DNA from: Lachnospiraceae bacterium
Lineage (GTDB): Bacteria > Bacillota > Clostridia > Lachnospirales > Lachnospiraceae
Length of the DNA: 55,940 nucleotides
Reading direction: 5' to 3'
Assembly: GCA_910576385.1 (NCBI GenBank)
Contig: CAJTIR010000026.1
Coordinates: 1-55,940, forward strand
In this document: piece after piece, positions 36,645 through 46,200 of the stretch
Layout: every line of letters starts with the position of its first letter
Numbering within the stretch: the stretch's first letter is position 1
Made by a program: the position numbers and the translations under genes
Notes under the pieces: model-generated
Databases searched by the model: none
Seen by the model: only the letters and a program-made list of their open reading frames with translations
What the model was told of the DNA's origin: nothing

Positions 36645-36959
36645 ATGAAATATGTTTTATATCGTTCTTTGGGAAATCTAGACAATCAAGTGAAACAACA
36701 TGAATTAGTTGCTGTAGAATATGGCAGTGATATCTATGAGGTCACAGACGCCCTTGTCAGGGATGTCACAGATGACTTAGCGGAAATACCCGAATATCAT
36801 GGATGTGTTACGACTGCTTATGCTCCAGAGCCCATACATTCTTTTCGCAAAGTAAAACGCTATGATTATGAAATGATTGGACAAGTACTCCCACCCAATG
36901 CGCCCAAAAATATTGTTATTGATTATGGAATTGTGGAGGAGGAAGAAGAAACTTATTGA
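36645..36959 (+). CDS. Small hypothetical protein
   Basis: 104 residues, acidic, soluble: KYVLYRSLGNLDNQVKQHEL at the start and a Glu-rich end. CAGGAGG precedes the ATG. I do not recognise the family. It lies at the left edge of the rearranged zone and directly before the tape-measure fragment, so it may be a passenger of that event rather than a tail gene. Confidence 0.5.
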   Translation: MKYVLYRSLGNLDNQVKQHELVAVEYGSDIYEVTDALVRDVTDDLAEIPEYHGCVTTAYAPEPIHSFRKVKRYDYEMIGQVLPPNAPKNIVIDYGIVEEEEETY

Positions 36960-37029
36960 ATGGATTTGCCGCAGTTCCAAATCTCCGATTTCTGTAGAAT
37001 TTGGAACTGTGTTTTGTTTCTGTTTCAAT

Positions 37030-37104
37030 TTCCCGACAGCAATTGGCATATCCGCAGAAGAGGCAAATACCAAAATTCATTCCATAATATCTACACAGGA
37101 AAAA
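37030..37104 (+). pseudogene. Displaced fragment of the tape-measure gene
   Basis: These 75 bases align without gaps to 42227-42301 inside the tape-measure gene, with 11 mismatches by my count (about 85% identity). The shared peptide is SAEEANTKIHS followed by STQEK. The fragment has no start and abuts the truncated Rpn copy. It shows that a second, diverged tape-measure gene or gene copy was once here. Confidence 0.8.
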
Positions 37105-37123
37105 TATCTTTCATTTTTTGATA

Positions 37124-37462
37124 TTACACAATCAATGTCATCATAATGCCCACTACCTCCTGTTCCTCTCTCTCCAGATATTCTTTCAGCACATTTCTGT
37201 TTTTACATATTTGGATCGTTTCTGTTACTGCCTGTTTTGTATTTCCATATCGTTTTCTCTGTTCATTATATACTTTGCAGAATATTATATACTGACCGAT
37301 AATATCTGTCTCATTTTCCTGATACAACACATTCACTTCCACATCAATGGCCATCTTTTCCCCACCGAAAAACTCCCTCCTCAGCGTTATGGTATCAGGT
37401 ACACTTTTTCGGTCTCCTGTATAGATTACATACAATTCCGGTTTTGGCATATCCTGCGCCAT
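37124..37462 (-). pseudogene. Truncated Rpn-family transposase, second copy
   Basis: 112 residues: MAQDMPKPELYVIYTGDRKS and onwards is nearly identical to the C-terminal half of the copy at 3844-4599, but the nuclease core between the N-terminal MAQ.MPK and the second MPKPELY is deleted, apparently across the short MPK repeat, and the C-terminus stops after IMMTL. The upstream region is also shared with the first copy (about 37515-37573 with 4655-4713). It cannot be an active nuclease. Confidence 0.8.
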
Positions 37463-37617
37463 TTTACCACCTAGATTATTTCATTGCAAGCTCAACAGAA
37501 AATACGGTTTCATCTACTCTTGTTATATTTAATTATACAAAAATATATCATTGTTTACAATAAAAATGATGGAAACTATCAAAAGACTGTATACTCAAAA
37601 ATACACATATTTTCATT

Positions 37618-37840
37618 CAAGAACGCCATCAGCGTTCTTGCTGCGGGGATGCTGGGAAGCTTCCCTGTCAGAAACAAATCCGCACCCCTGCGTCTTCACT
37701 TCGTTGCGGTCTGTGCTAAACGGATGTCCACCGGACATCCAGCACCCGCCGGAGGCTTTCTCTTAGTCGAAGCCCCACCTCCCACTGAGACAAGTTTGTT
37801 TTACTCACCACTTTCATAGAAGTGGGAATCTTCTCCGATG
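37618..37840 (+). mobile_element. Structured IS200/IS605-like remnant (possible TnpB guide-RNA scaffold)
   Basis: A gene-free stretch dense in hairpins: CAAGAACGC/GCGTTCTTG (37618-37640), GGATGTCC-ACC-GGACATCC (about 37722-37740), and a closing CCCACCTCCCACTGAG ... GAAGTGGGAATCTTCTC part. This kind of ending is like the right end of IS605-type elements, where the TnpB guide RNA lies. No transposase is left. The remaining gap bases (37463-37617, 37841-37911) hold the Rpn promoter region and nothing else seen. Confidence 0.4.
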
Positions 37841-37911
37841 AGATAAAAATGTTACACAACTATAAGAGATGGGTTAAATGTGAAAAAACTAAGAAAAATT
37901 ACAGATATACC

Positions 37912-37991
37912 ACACAGTTAAAATCCCTCTCAGCCATTGCAGAACGTATGTTCACATCACTTTTCCTGACTACATATATACAGTATAGGAT
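37912..37991 (+). promoter_or_regulatory. 80-nt conserved intergenic element, copy 2
   Basis: Ungapped partner of 34171-34250. The same end motifs are present and the centre is GAACGTATGTTC (37942-37953), a perfect GAAC-N4-GTTC LexA-type box. It lies 116 bp before the tape-measure gene, at the right edge of the rearranged zone. Confidence 0.65.
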
Positions 37992-38107
37992 AAACACCAT
38001 TGAAATTATTTCTCATCAAACTCGAAAACCCCAAGACTTCCTCTCATGGAAGTTCTTGTTTACATAGATGATACTATCAAATCACAACATTAAAAGGAGG
38101 TTATCAT

Positions 38108-39184
38108 ATGAGTAATGATAACGAACAGCATAGCGACCCTTCCTTATCTGAGGAACTCTCTGCACTGCAGGATTATTTTCTGCCAGATGGCGTACTGATC
38201 AAAGGAGTGGAAACGCTGTCTGAGATGAAAGACAAGTTTTTAGAACTGGATGGCGCTCTCTCAGAACTTGCCAGAACTGCAAACCTCTCTGCTGAAGAAT
38301 TAAAAACCATCGCAGAAGAGGCTTTTCGCTTAGGAGACGCCGCCGGCAGAACAGAAATGGAAACCCTCTCTTACATTAGCTCAGCAATACAGGCTGGCCA
38401 TAACCTCAAAGATGCCTTTGATCTGACAGAGGAGGCTCTGAAAATGGCCAACATCTCCCCTGGTATTGACAGCGCAGGCACTGCCATAGAACATATCCAG
38501 AGCATCCTAGATGGATTTGGCAAGAATACCAGCTTTGCAGCCACCATCAATGATGCCCTCACAGGCATTTCCCAGACAGGTTCTGTGGATTTTGACACTC
38601 TGGCAGCCGGCGCTTCCAAACTGGCAGAATCTGCCGCAGATGCCGGATTATCTTTTGAGGAAATGCTGGGACTTCTCTCTGGAGCTTATCAGTTTTTAGG
38701 AGATATGGATCAAGTGACCAAAGGGGGGACCGCTATTTTCTCCCATTTGAAAGAAACTTATGGAGACGCCCAAAATATTTACAGCGTCTTAGAAGAGTTA
38801 AGCGCTGCCTGGGACAAATTGGATGATTCTTCCAGAGATTCTCTCGCTGTTTCCATTGCAGGAGCTGACCAAAAAGAAGTATTTGCCGCCCTGATGGATA
38901 ATTGGAACAGTGTGGAACAGGCTGTTTTTTCCGCCTCCAACAGTTTTGGAATCGCAGACGAGGCCAATAAAACATACTTAAATTCCATCACTGGGAAAAC
39001 CGCCTCCCTCCAGAACCAGTTAGATGAACTATCCTCTAAACTGGCTAATTCTGGTTTGCTGGAATTTTTTCTGAATTTGGGAACCGCCGGAACTGACGCT
39101 GTGAATGGCATCACAGAAAAATTTGGTTCCCTGGGTACTCTTGGCGCCCTCGCGGGCGGATATCTGGGAGCAAAAAACCTCGGT
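38108..39184 (+). CDS. Tail tape-measure protein, exon 1 (residues 1-359)
   Basis: First part of an intron-split gene. AAAGGAGG precedes the ATG. The protein sequence is of the TP901/phage tail tape-measure type: an N-terminal helical region, then an Ala/Gly-rich conserved part (about 60-330: DALTGISQTGSVDFDTLAAGASKLAE, DQVTKGGTAIFSHLKETYG) and a Gly/Leu-rich hydrophobic end (GTLGALAGGYLGAKNLG). The exon ends with the third base of the Gly-359 codon. Unspliced, the frame would run only ten codons into the intron. Joined to 40241-46567 it gives about 2,467 residues. Confidence 0.85.
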
Positions 39185-39619
39185 AGGGCAAATACAGATA
39201 GTTGTCCCTCGCTTTGAATATGCCGAGCCTGTATGTTTTCCCTGGATACAGGGTTTTTTGTATGGGAAGCCATGTGATACATGGCTGAAACTGCAGATAT
39301 GGAATCCCTCTGCATATGGATTCGGCCCCTTCATAATTGGGGTCCTTGAACGGAAGTAAAACTGACAGTACACTTGTCTTCTGGCGACAGAGGGCAATCG
39401 TAACAATCTGTCAGCTCTTTCCAACGAGCAGATGACAGCACACGATCGTGTGCTAATCTCATCGACTACCAGGGCAGCTTATGCTAAGATGCAACGCTGG
39501 CATAAGAAGGCATAGTCAGGACTAGACCCGGGCATGACGGGAAATTATGGGTGGGGATCTGCCCCCTGCCATCATGTATGTGGAACTCCCTTTGCCAGAG
39601 TTGGCAGAATGGCAAAATA

Positions 39620-39640
39620 AGAGCCTTGCTAAAAGGCTCT
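39620..39640 (-). terminator. Terminator of the intron-borne antisense gene
   Basis: AGAGCCTT/AAGGCTCT stem; on the minus strand it is followed by TTATTTTG. It lies 34 bp past the stop of the antisense gene. It could equally be a peripheral helix of the intron RNA. Confidence 0.55.
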
Positions 39641-39673
39641 CATTCTAGGCACAAATTTGGAACTTTTATGATA

Positions 39674-40165
39674 TTAAAAATCACTGCCGCAATGTGTACA
39701 GTGCCATTGCCTGCCAAATCTTCTTAAGGAGCGGCCAAAAATCTTCTTGACATTGGTAGCGCCACAGTAAGGGCACTTTACGCCATAGCGGTTGCCTTTA
39801 TCACAACCGGTCATAATCGCTTTGCCATGCGCTATGTCTTCCTGAAATTTTTGAAAATCCTGTTTTTTTATTTCATCCTTTCTGTTATACAGATCAATAT
39901 CAAAAATATCAGACTTGCTGATTACCTCATCATAGAGACGTTGCTTTCTTTCTTTCCATATAGCCTCTCTATATTCCCTTTCAGCTTCGTCAAATCCTGA
40001 TGTGTAGGTTTGTGAATCATAAGTTTTTGTCAGCTCATACTCATGCGGTGATTCAATCATTTTGTGACCACAAACGGAACATATATCCTCTGTATCATTG
40101 TAGTCATTAAACCCTATATTTCCACATCTTGGACAATAATATTGGTATTCCTTTAAATATGGCAT
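39674..40165 (-). CDS. Intron-borne zinc-ribbon protein, antisense to the tape-measure gene
   Basis: 163 residues with two zinc-binding ends: CPRCGN...CSVCGHK at the N-terminus and KCPYCGATN...WHCTHCGSDF at the C-terminus, joined by a charged helical middle (about 60-110, REYREAIWKERKQRLYDE). AAGGAGGT stands before the ATG and a TGGTATAAT extended -10 (40190-40198 on the minus strand) before that, so it has its own promoter. The C-terminal ribbon resembles those of small proteins common on Clostridia prophages and plasmids. No nuclease motif (LAGLIDADG, GIY-YIG, HNH) is seen. It is probably cargo; a role in intron mobility or splicing cannot be excluded. Confidence 0.7.
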   Translation of the reverse strand: MPYLKEYQYYCPRCGNIGFNDYNDTEDICSVCGHKMIESPHEYELTKTYDSQTYTSGFDEAEREYREAIWKERKQRLYDEVISKSDIFDIDLYNRKDEIKKQDFQKFQEDIAHGKAIMTGCDKGNRYGVKCPYCGATNVKKIFGRSLRRFGRQWHCTHCGSDF

Positions 40166-40240
40166 CCTTATACCTCCTTATTTTTCCATATTATACCATA
40201 TAGGATTCAAAAAAGCCACCACAGCTTACAGATTAGTCTG

Positions 40241-43200
40241 ATATTCTCCACAAAGGAAAATCAGTTGGCCATGTTTGGAAATACCACCAGAGGAATTTTA
40301 GGAAATATCAACACACTTAGTAACTCTATTGTACGAGGGAATGCCTCACCTAGCTCCTTAACCCCCTTACCCTCTACCCTATCTTATGATGAGGCAAAAC
40401 GACAATTAGAACAATTCCATGCCGAAGTTATTTTAGGAAATCGTTCTTTTGAATCCTACTTTTCTGATATGAATAGTAATAAAAAAATCTTAAAAGACTA
40501 CGTCACCGCCACTGACCAGCAGTCCCAGTCTGTCCAGGGTCTGATGCGGGCTTCCCAACAGGCTCGGGATGCCCAAAAGTTACAGAATGAAGCCATGATC
40601 CAGGGGACTGCCATCGCAAAGGCAAGCCAAGTCGCTATGAAGGGCTTAGCCCTCGCAGGGAACATCCTTGTCCCTATGCTGGTTGGAAGCGCCATCTCCC
40701 ATGTTATCGAATGGATGGACGATATAAAACACCGTTCTGAAAAACTGATTGCGCAGGGAAATGAGGCAAGGCAGGTCATCTCTGACATTTCAGCAGATTT
40801 AAACGCCCACAAAGATGTGGTATCTGAAGGTAACGATTCCTATACCAAACTGGCATCTGGCGTGGATTCTGCCACCAATAAAAATGTCTCCCTGTCCACA
40901 GAAGAATATGAGCAATACCTCGATCTCTGCAATAAAATTTCAGATAGTTTCCCCGAGCTGATCAAAGGTTATGACGCAGAAGGCAACGCTATGCTCAATT
41001 TAGGGGATAACGCAGAGGAAACAGCAAAAAAATTAGAAGAGTTGTACAAACAAAAACAGCTTATGGCAAACCTGGACATTGCCGAAGAACTGCCCGCAGC
41101 CTTTCAAGGATATCAGGAAGAAGTCAAAGATTTAGACGAACAAGTGGGAGCTCTAGAAAAGGACATTGCCAGATACCGCACACTCTCTCTGGTTGGTTCA
41201 GATGCTGGCATTCAGTTTTCGGAGAACCTATTCTCCATCGCAGCAGACCATCCAGCCTCTAATGATGTATTAGGCGAAGTATACAATGCTATGGGCGACC
41301 TTGGCTTTGACACCTCCATGATTTCTTTTGAAACAAAAGAAACGGAAACGGGTGAAACAAATTCCCTTTTGCAAGGGTTCTCACTCACAGAAGACCAGAT
41401 CCTGGCAGTGAAAAACAAACTCTCCAAAAACACCCGGGAACTGTTCTATTCCTATTCTGTCAACCTGGATCAGGCAGAAAAAAAGCTGCAAGCGATCAAT
41501 GCAAAGAAGAAATCCAAATGGCAAGCTCTTGTCCCCTCCCTCATTTCTTCCATTTCCACCTATGAAGATTATTCTGAACTCTCAGAGGAATTTCAGGCAG
41601 CCATCCGACAGATAATTGCAAACCTGGATATCTCTAAGATTGACTTGTCTGATTACAATGGAAGTATCATAGACTTTCTCTATATGACCTTCCTGCAGCC
41701 CTTTGCCGATCCCCAAACCAAGGAAACCGTTACAAGGCTGTTCTCTGACTTTCTGAAGATCGACACCAGCCAGGTTACAGAGGAGAACAAAGCCAGTATA
41801 GACAAAATTATCCCCGAACTTTCCAAGTACCTGGGCATAGACGAAAAACAATTAAAAATTTCTCTCGGATTAGAGGATTTTGACGATCTATACCAAAACA
41901 AAGGAATACTGGATGCACATGCAAGAGGCAAAGCCACAAAATATGTCGGCGGACATGGAATTCTTGACCAGAAACAATACGAGCCATTTTCTGAGGTTCT
42001 TGACACAGTCAACACACAGGATGATATTGCACTGCTGAGCCAATGTGTGGATGAAACAGAAAACCTTGTTGCAGCTGTCCAAAAATACAATAAGTTAAAA
42101 CAAGAGGCTGCCTATGTTGATTTTTACGACGAACAATTCTCTGACGTACGTGAGAACCTCCTCTCCCTTGCCCGCGCCGGAGAACTTACCGCGCAGTCTT
42201 TTGAGGATATCGAAGGAGCCGACACATTCCTGACAGAGATTGGTATGTCCGCAGAAGAGGCAAACACTAAGATCCATTCCATGTTATCTACACAGGAAAA
42301 ACTCGCCGCTGCCAGTTCTGCGCTAGACCAGTTGATGAATGCGTATCGTGAATTTCAGGAACTTGGATTTGTAACCGCAAAGAGCCTGCAGGCACTTCCT
42401 GATGTATTTCAAAATCTAAATGGATTTGATTTGTTTTCACAGATTGCAGGAGATCCCAGCCAGGGTGCAGAACGCATCCAGGAGGCATTTAATGACATTG
42501 TAAGTCAATATCTGGTCTCACAAGACACGTTATCTGGCATTGCCAATGCCTCAGAAAGTGAGATGCAGACTTACATTGCCAACCTCAAACAAATGAACAT
42601 CCAAAATGCAGAGGAGGTGGTAAGAAATTGGCAGACACTTCCTGACCAGAAACAACTTCTTGCTGAAGCAGAAGCAGAATACTTAAACTATCTGACCACA
42701 AAAGACGGCTATCACACCGCATACCTTTACAGTACCGCCTCCAAAAACGGCCAATTAATCGCTGCACTAGGCGCCCCCTATCAAACAGATTATAAAAACT
42801 GGCTCAATTTGCTTGAGAAAAAATCTGAGGCATATAATAATTTTGTCAACGCCCTCAATGCTTCACAATCCAGTGCATTTACTGGCAGTCGCGAGGAATT
42901 AGAAGCCTGGGCTAGACAAGTAGTCCAGGATAATGGCATCGAACATGATGAAAAAGGAAATAAATTAAATAAACCTCGTTTTTCTGCTTCAGTAGTTGCT
43001 GCCGCACAGCAGTACCTGGACTCATTAGCTCAGGAAGAGGAAGAAAGAAAAAAATTAGAAGAATGGCTTTCAACAATCCCCACTGACTTTGGTTCTGGTT
43101 ATTCCTCAAATACCTCCGGCTCAGGCTCCGACTCCTCCGGCGAAGAGGCCAAAAAACAGGAAACCCCTCAGACCTATGACTGGATTGAGAACAAGCTCTC

Positions 43201-46200
43201 TTCCATCACCAAGCTGACTGAACAGATGGGCAAAGCCTTTGAGAAAGCCTTTTCGATCGGCTCCTCCAAGGCCAAATTTCAGGAATACCTCGCACAGATT
43301 GATGCAGAGATCTCTGCCAACAACACAGCAATCTCCACCTATCAAGAAAAACTGGACCAAATTAATCTGGAAGATGCATGGGTACAAAAGATCAAAAACG
43401 GCGACTTCTTAATTGAAGATGTGACCGATGAAGATCTCAAGAAAAAGATTTCTGAATATGAGAACTATTACAACAAACAGAAACAATGTGAAGAGGAACT
43501 TCAGGCCTTAGCTGAGAAAAAGGAACAGGCGCAGAAATCTTACGCCGATAAAATGATTTCCTATTATGACAAGCAGACCAGCAAAATTGAGCGCTTGATT
43601 ACCCTGCGAAAAAATCTGGTCAGTATCAAGGAGACCTTTGGCGGCTCTGCCTCCGCAAAAGACGTGAGATACCAGCAGAACAAGACTTTAAAAGAGATAG
43701 CTAGTTTAGAACGCCAAATTCAAAACTTGAAAAATCTGCAGAAAAGCACAGAGAAAGGTACAGATGCCTGGCAAGCATACCAGGAACAGATCAAAAAGAA
43801 CAAGGAAAAGACAGAGGATCTCATTTCGTCCATTGCAGAACTGGCCTCAGAACTGGCAAAACTGCCGTTGGAGAAGCTGGACCGCTATCTGGAAAAGAAC
43901 AATGCCAAAAATGAACTCTATCAGGCAAAGCTTGATAACACAACCAGCGCTAAGAAACAAAATACCTTGGTCAATAAACAGATTAAAGTGACAGAGCAGA
44001 ATAATAAAAAGACCCAACAGACTGCCAAGCAAACGCAAAAACAGTTAAATACTTCTAAAACTGCCATTAAATCTGCAAAAACTAAGGATTTCAAAGGCCT
44101 GTCAAAATCGGATAAAACACAATTAAACAAGACCTATAAAAAGCTGCAGACTTATGTAAAAAAGAAAAAGCAGATTCCAGCAGAGCTGATCAAAAAATTT
44201 GCGGATGCCGGACTGGAAAATCTAGTTAAAGCGATCTCCAACTACAATGCCGCTATTGCCGCCAATGAGACAGCAAAAGAAACGGCAAAACTCACCAAGG
44301 AAACTTCAAAAAAGGAGATCGCACAACTAAACCTACAGAAATTTCAGAACATCCAGAACAGCTATAGTCTAAAACAAGACGCGCTCAGCCGCCGTTCTTC
44401 CAAGTTCTCTTCCGCCCTGGATCTCTCTGAGGCACGCGGACATCTGGCCGACACAACATATTATATCCGTCTCAAGAAACTGGAGGCGAAAAATATAGAA
44501 AACCTCAAGGCTGAACGCAAAAGCCTTCAGAGCCGCCTAAACAGTATGCTGGCCTCTGGAGATATCAAAAAAAATTCGGCGGAATGGCAGAAAATGGTAG
44601 AAGACATCCAGTCTGTGGACGAGGCTTTGGCACAATCTGAAATCAATTTTCAGGAATATCAAAACCAGATTAACCAGGTTAAATTTGACAGATTTGATTA
44701 CAAATTAGAGCAGATCTCCAGACTTATTTCTGAGTCAGAGTTCTATTTGGATCTGATGTCAAATAAACCACTGACAAATGATACTGGACTTAACAAACGC
44801 GGCATTACATCTATGGGCCTGCATTACGAAAATTTCAAAGTTTACAAAAAACAGGCCGCCATGTATCAAAAACAAATCAAAAAAATCAATGAAGATCTTG
44901 CCAAAGATCCTGCCAACACAACCCTGATCACACAGCTGCAGAAATACCAGGATATGCAGCGGGAATGCCTGCAAAATTCTCAAGCAGAAAAACAGGCAAT
45001 TGCCGATCTGGTCAAGGAGGGCTATGAAGCTCTAATCGATTCCCTTGGAAAATCTATCAGCAAATATAAGGAATTTCTGCAGAATGCCAAAAATGCCCAT
45101 GATTACCAGCGCAATATTGCAAAACAGACCGAAAATATCAGCACTCTGCGCAAACAGATCAGTGCGTACTCTTCCATGACAGACGACCCTGAAACCGCTG
45201 CAAAGCTCCAGCGTCTGAAAGAGGAATTAGAGAACGCTGAGGACAGCCTTAACGAAACCATGTATGATAAATACCTCTCCGATACGCAGAATGTTATGGA
45301 TGATATGCTGGAGAATTTGGAGGATTTCATCAGTAAGCTTTCAAAAGATCGAGAAAAACTCTTTAAAACTGGAGTAGATATGATCAAAGGCAGCACAGAC
45401 ACTATCTCCGCCACACTAGATAAGATCTCTGAAAAATTTGGCATTACTTTATCCACTGCCATGACTCAGAGCTGGAATTCCGAAAAACTTATATCAGATG
45501 GAATACAGACGATTATTGATACCTTTAACAATCTTTTGAAAGAAGCAAAAACGAAAAATGATCAACAGGCATACGAAACGGCCTCACGCTCCTACTCAAA
45601 CTCTTACCAGAAGTTAGAAAAGGCAGAAAAAGAAAAGAAAACTGCAGAAAAAAAAAGAGACAAAGCAAAAAAGAATCTGGGAAAAGCAATTGAGAATTTA
45701 GACACACAGGAACAGGAGCATGGTAAAAACTCTAAACAATATAAGAAGGCATTCAAGAAATTGCAAACAGCCCAAAAAAAATTTGAATCTGCCGACAAAG
45801 AATATCAGCAGTCCCAAAAGAAAGTGTCTGATTTAAAAGCAGAGAAAAAGGCTGCAAAGGACGCCGACAAAACAGTGATTAAGGATTACCTGTTCTCTAT
45901 TGCAGACAAAAAACCTTCCAAAAAAATAGAAGATATGGACATACTGGACAAAGCTGTTTATGAAATTACGAAAGGTTATCTCAATGAGCAGAACCGTGAA
46001 AATCTTCTAAAACTGCTGCACACGAACAATAAAGAAACTGCCACAGATATTCTTTGGGATCTGGAACTGTACAAAGGTGTTCCAACTCTTGAAAAATCGC
46101 ATCCAACAACTGCTGTAGATAAATATGACACAACAAAGAACCATGCTGTAGATGAAAACGGTAGACCCATATGGAACTATGCTGTAGAGGAAAACGTCAA

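Larger units (their letters stand above)
39185..40240 (+). ncRNA. Group I intron in the tape-measure gene
   Basis: P1: exon CTCGGT (39179-39184) pairs with the guide GCCGAG (39222-39227) with a U-G at the splice site. P2: CCTGTAT (39228-39234) with ATACAGG (39246-39252). P4: CTGACAG (39362-39368) with CTGTCAG (39408-39414). P7: GACTA (39464-39468) with TAGTC (39513-39517). P8: CTTATGC (39478-39484) with GCATAAG (39500-39506). P9.0: AGAC (39524-39527) with GTCT (40236-40239), then the terminal G at 40240. P10: GAATAT (39216-39221) with ATATTC at the start of exon 2 (40241-40246). The splice restores the reading frame. An in-frame stop at 40154 means the 3' site cannot lie earlier than 40157, so the opposite-strand gene is truly inside the intron. 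No homing endonuclease is encoded. Confidence 0.85.

Noticed and set aside
37122-37474. A CRISPR or toxin-antitoxin reading of the gene-poor zone before the tape-measure gene
   Set aside because: No regularly spaced direct repeats exist, and the only frame is the truncated Rpn copy.
39674-40165. Reading the antisense zinc-ribbon gene as a homing endonuclease
   Set aside because: No LAGLIDADG, GIY-YIG, HNH or His-Cys box residues are visible; only two zinc ribbons and a helical linker.
40187-40208. A third match to the element end (ATACCATATAGGATTC) inside the intron
   Set aside because: It lacks the rest of the 80-nt element and is explained by the extended -10 box of the antisense zinc-ribbon gene on the other strand.
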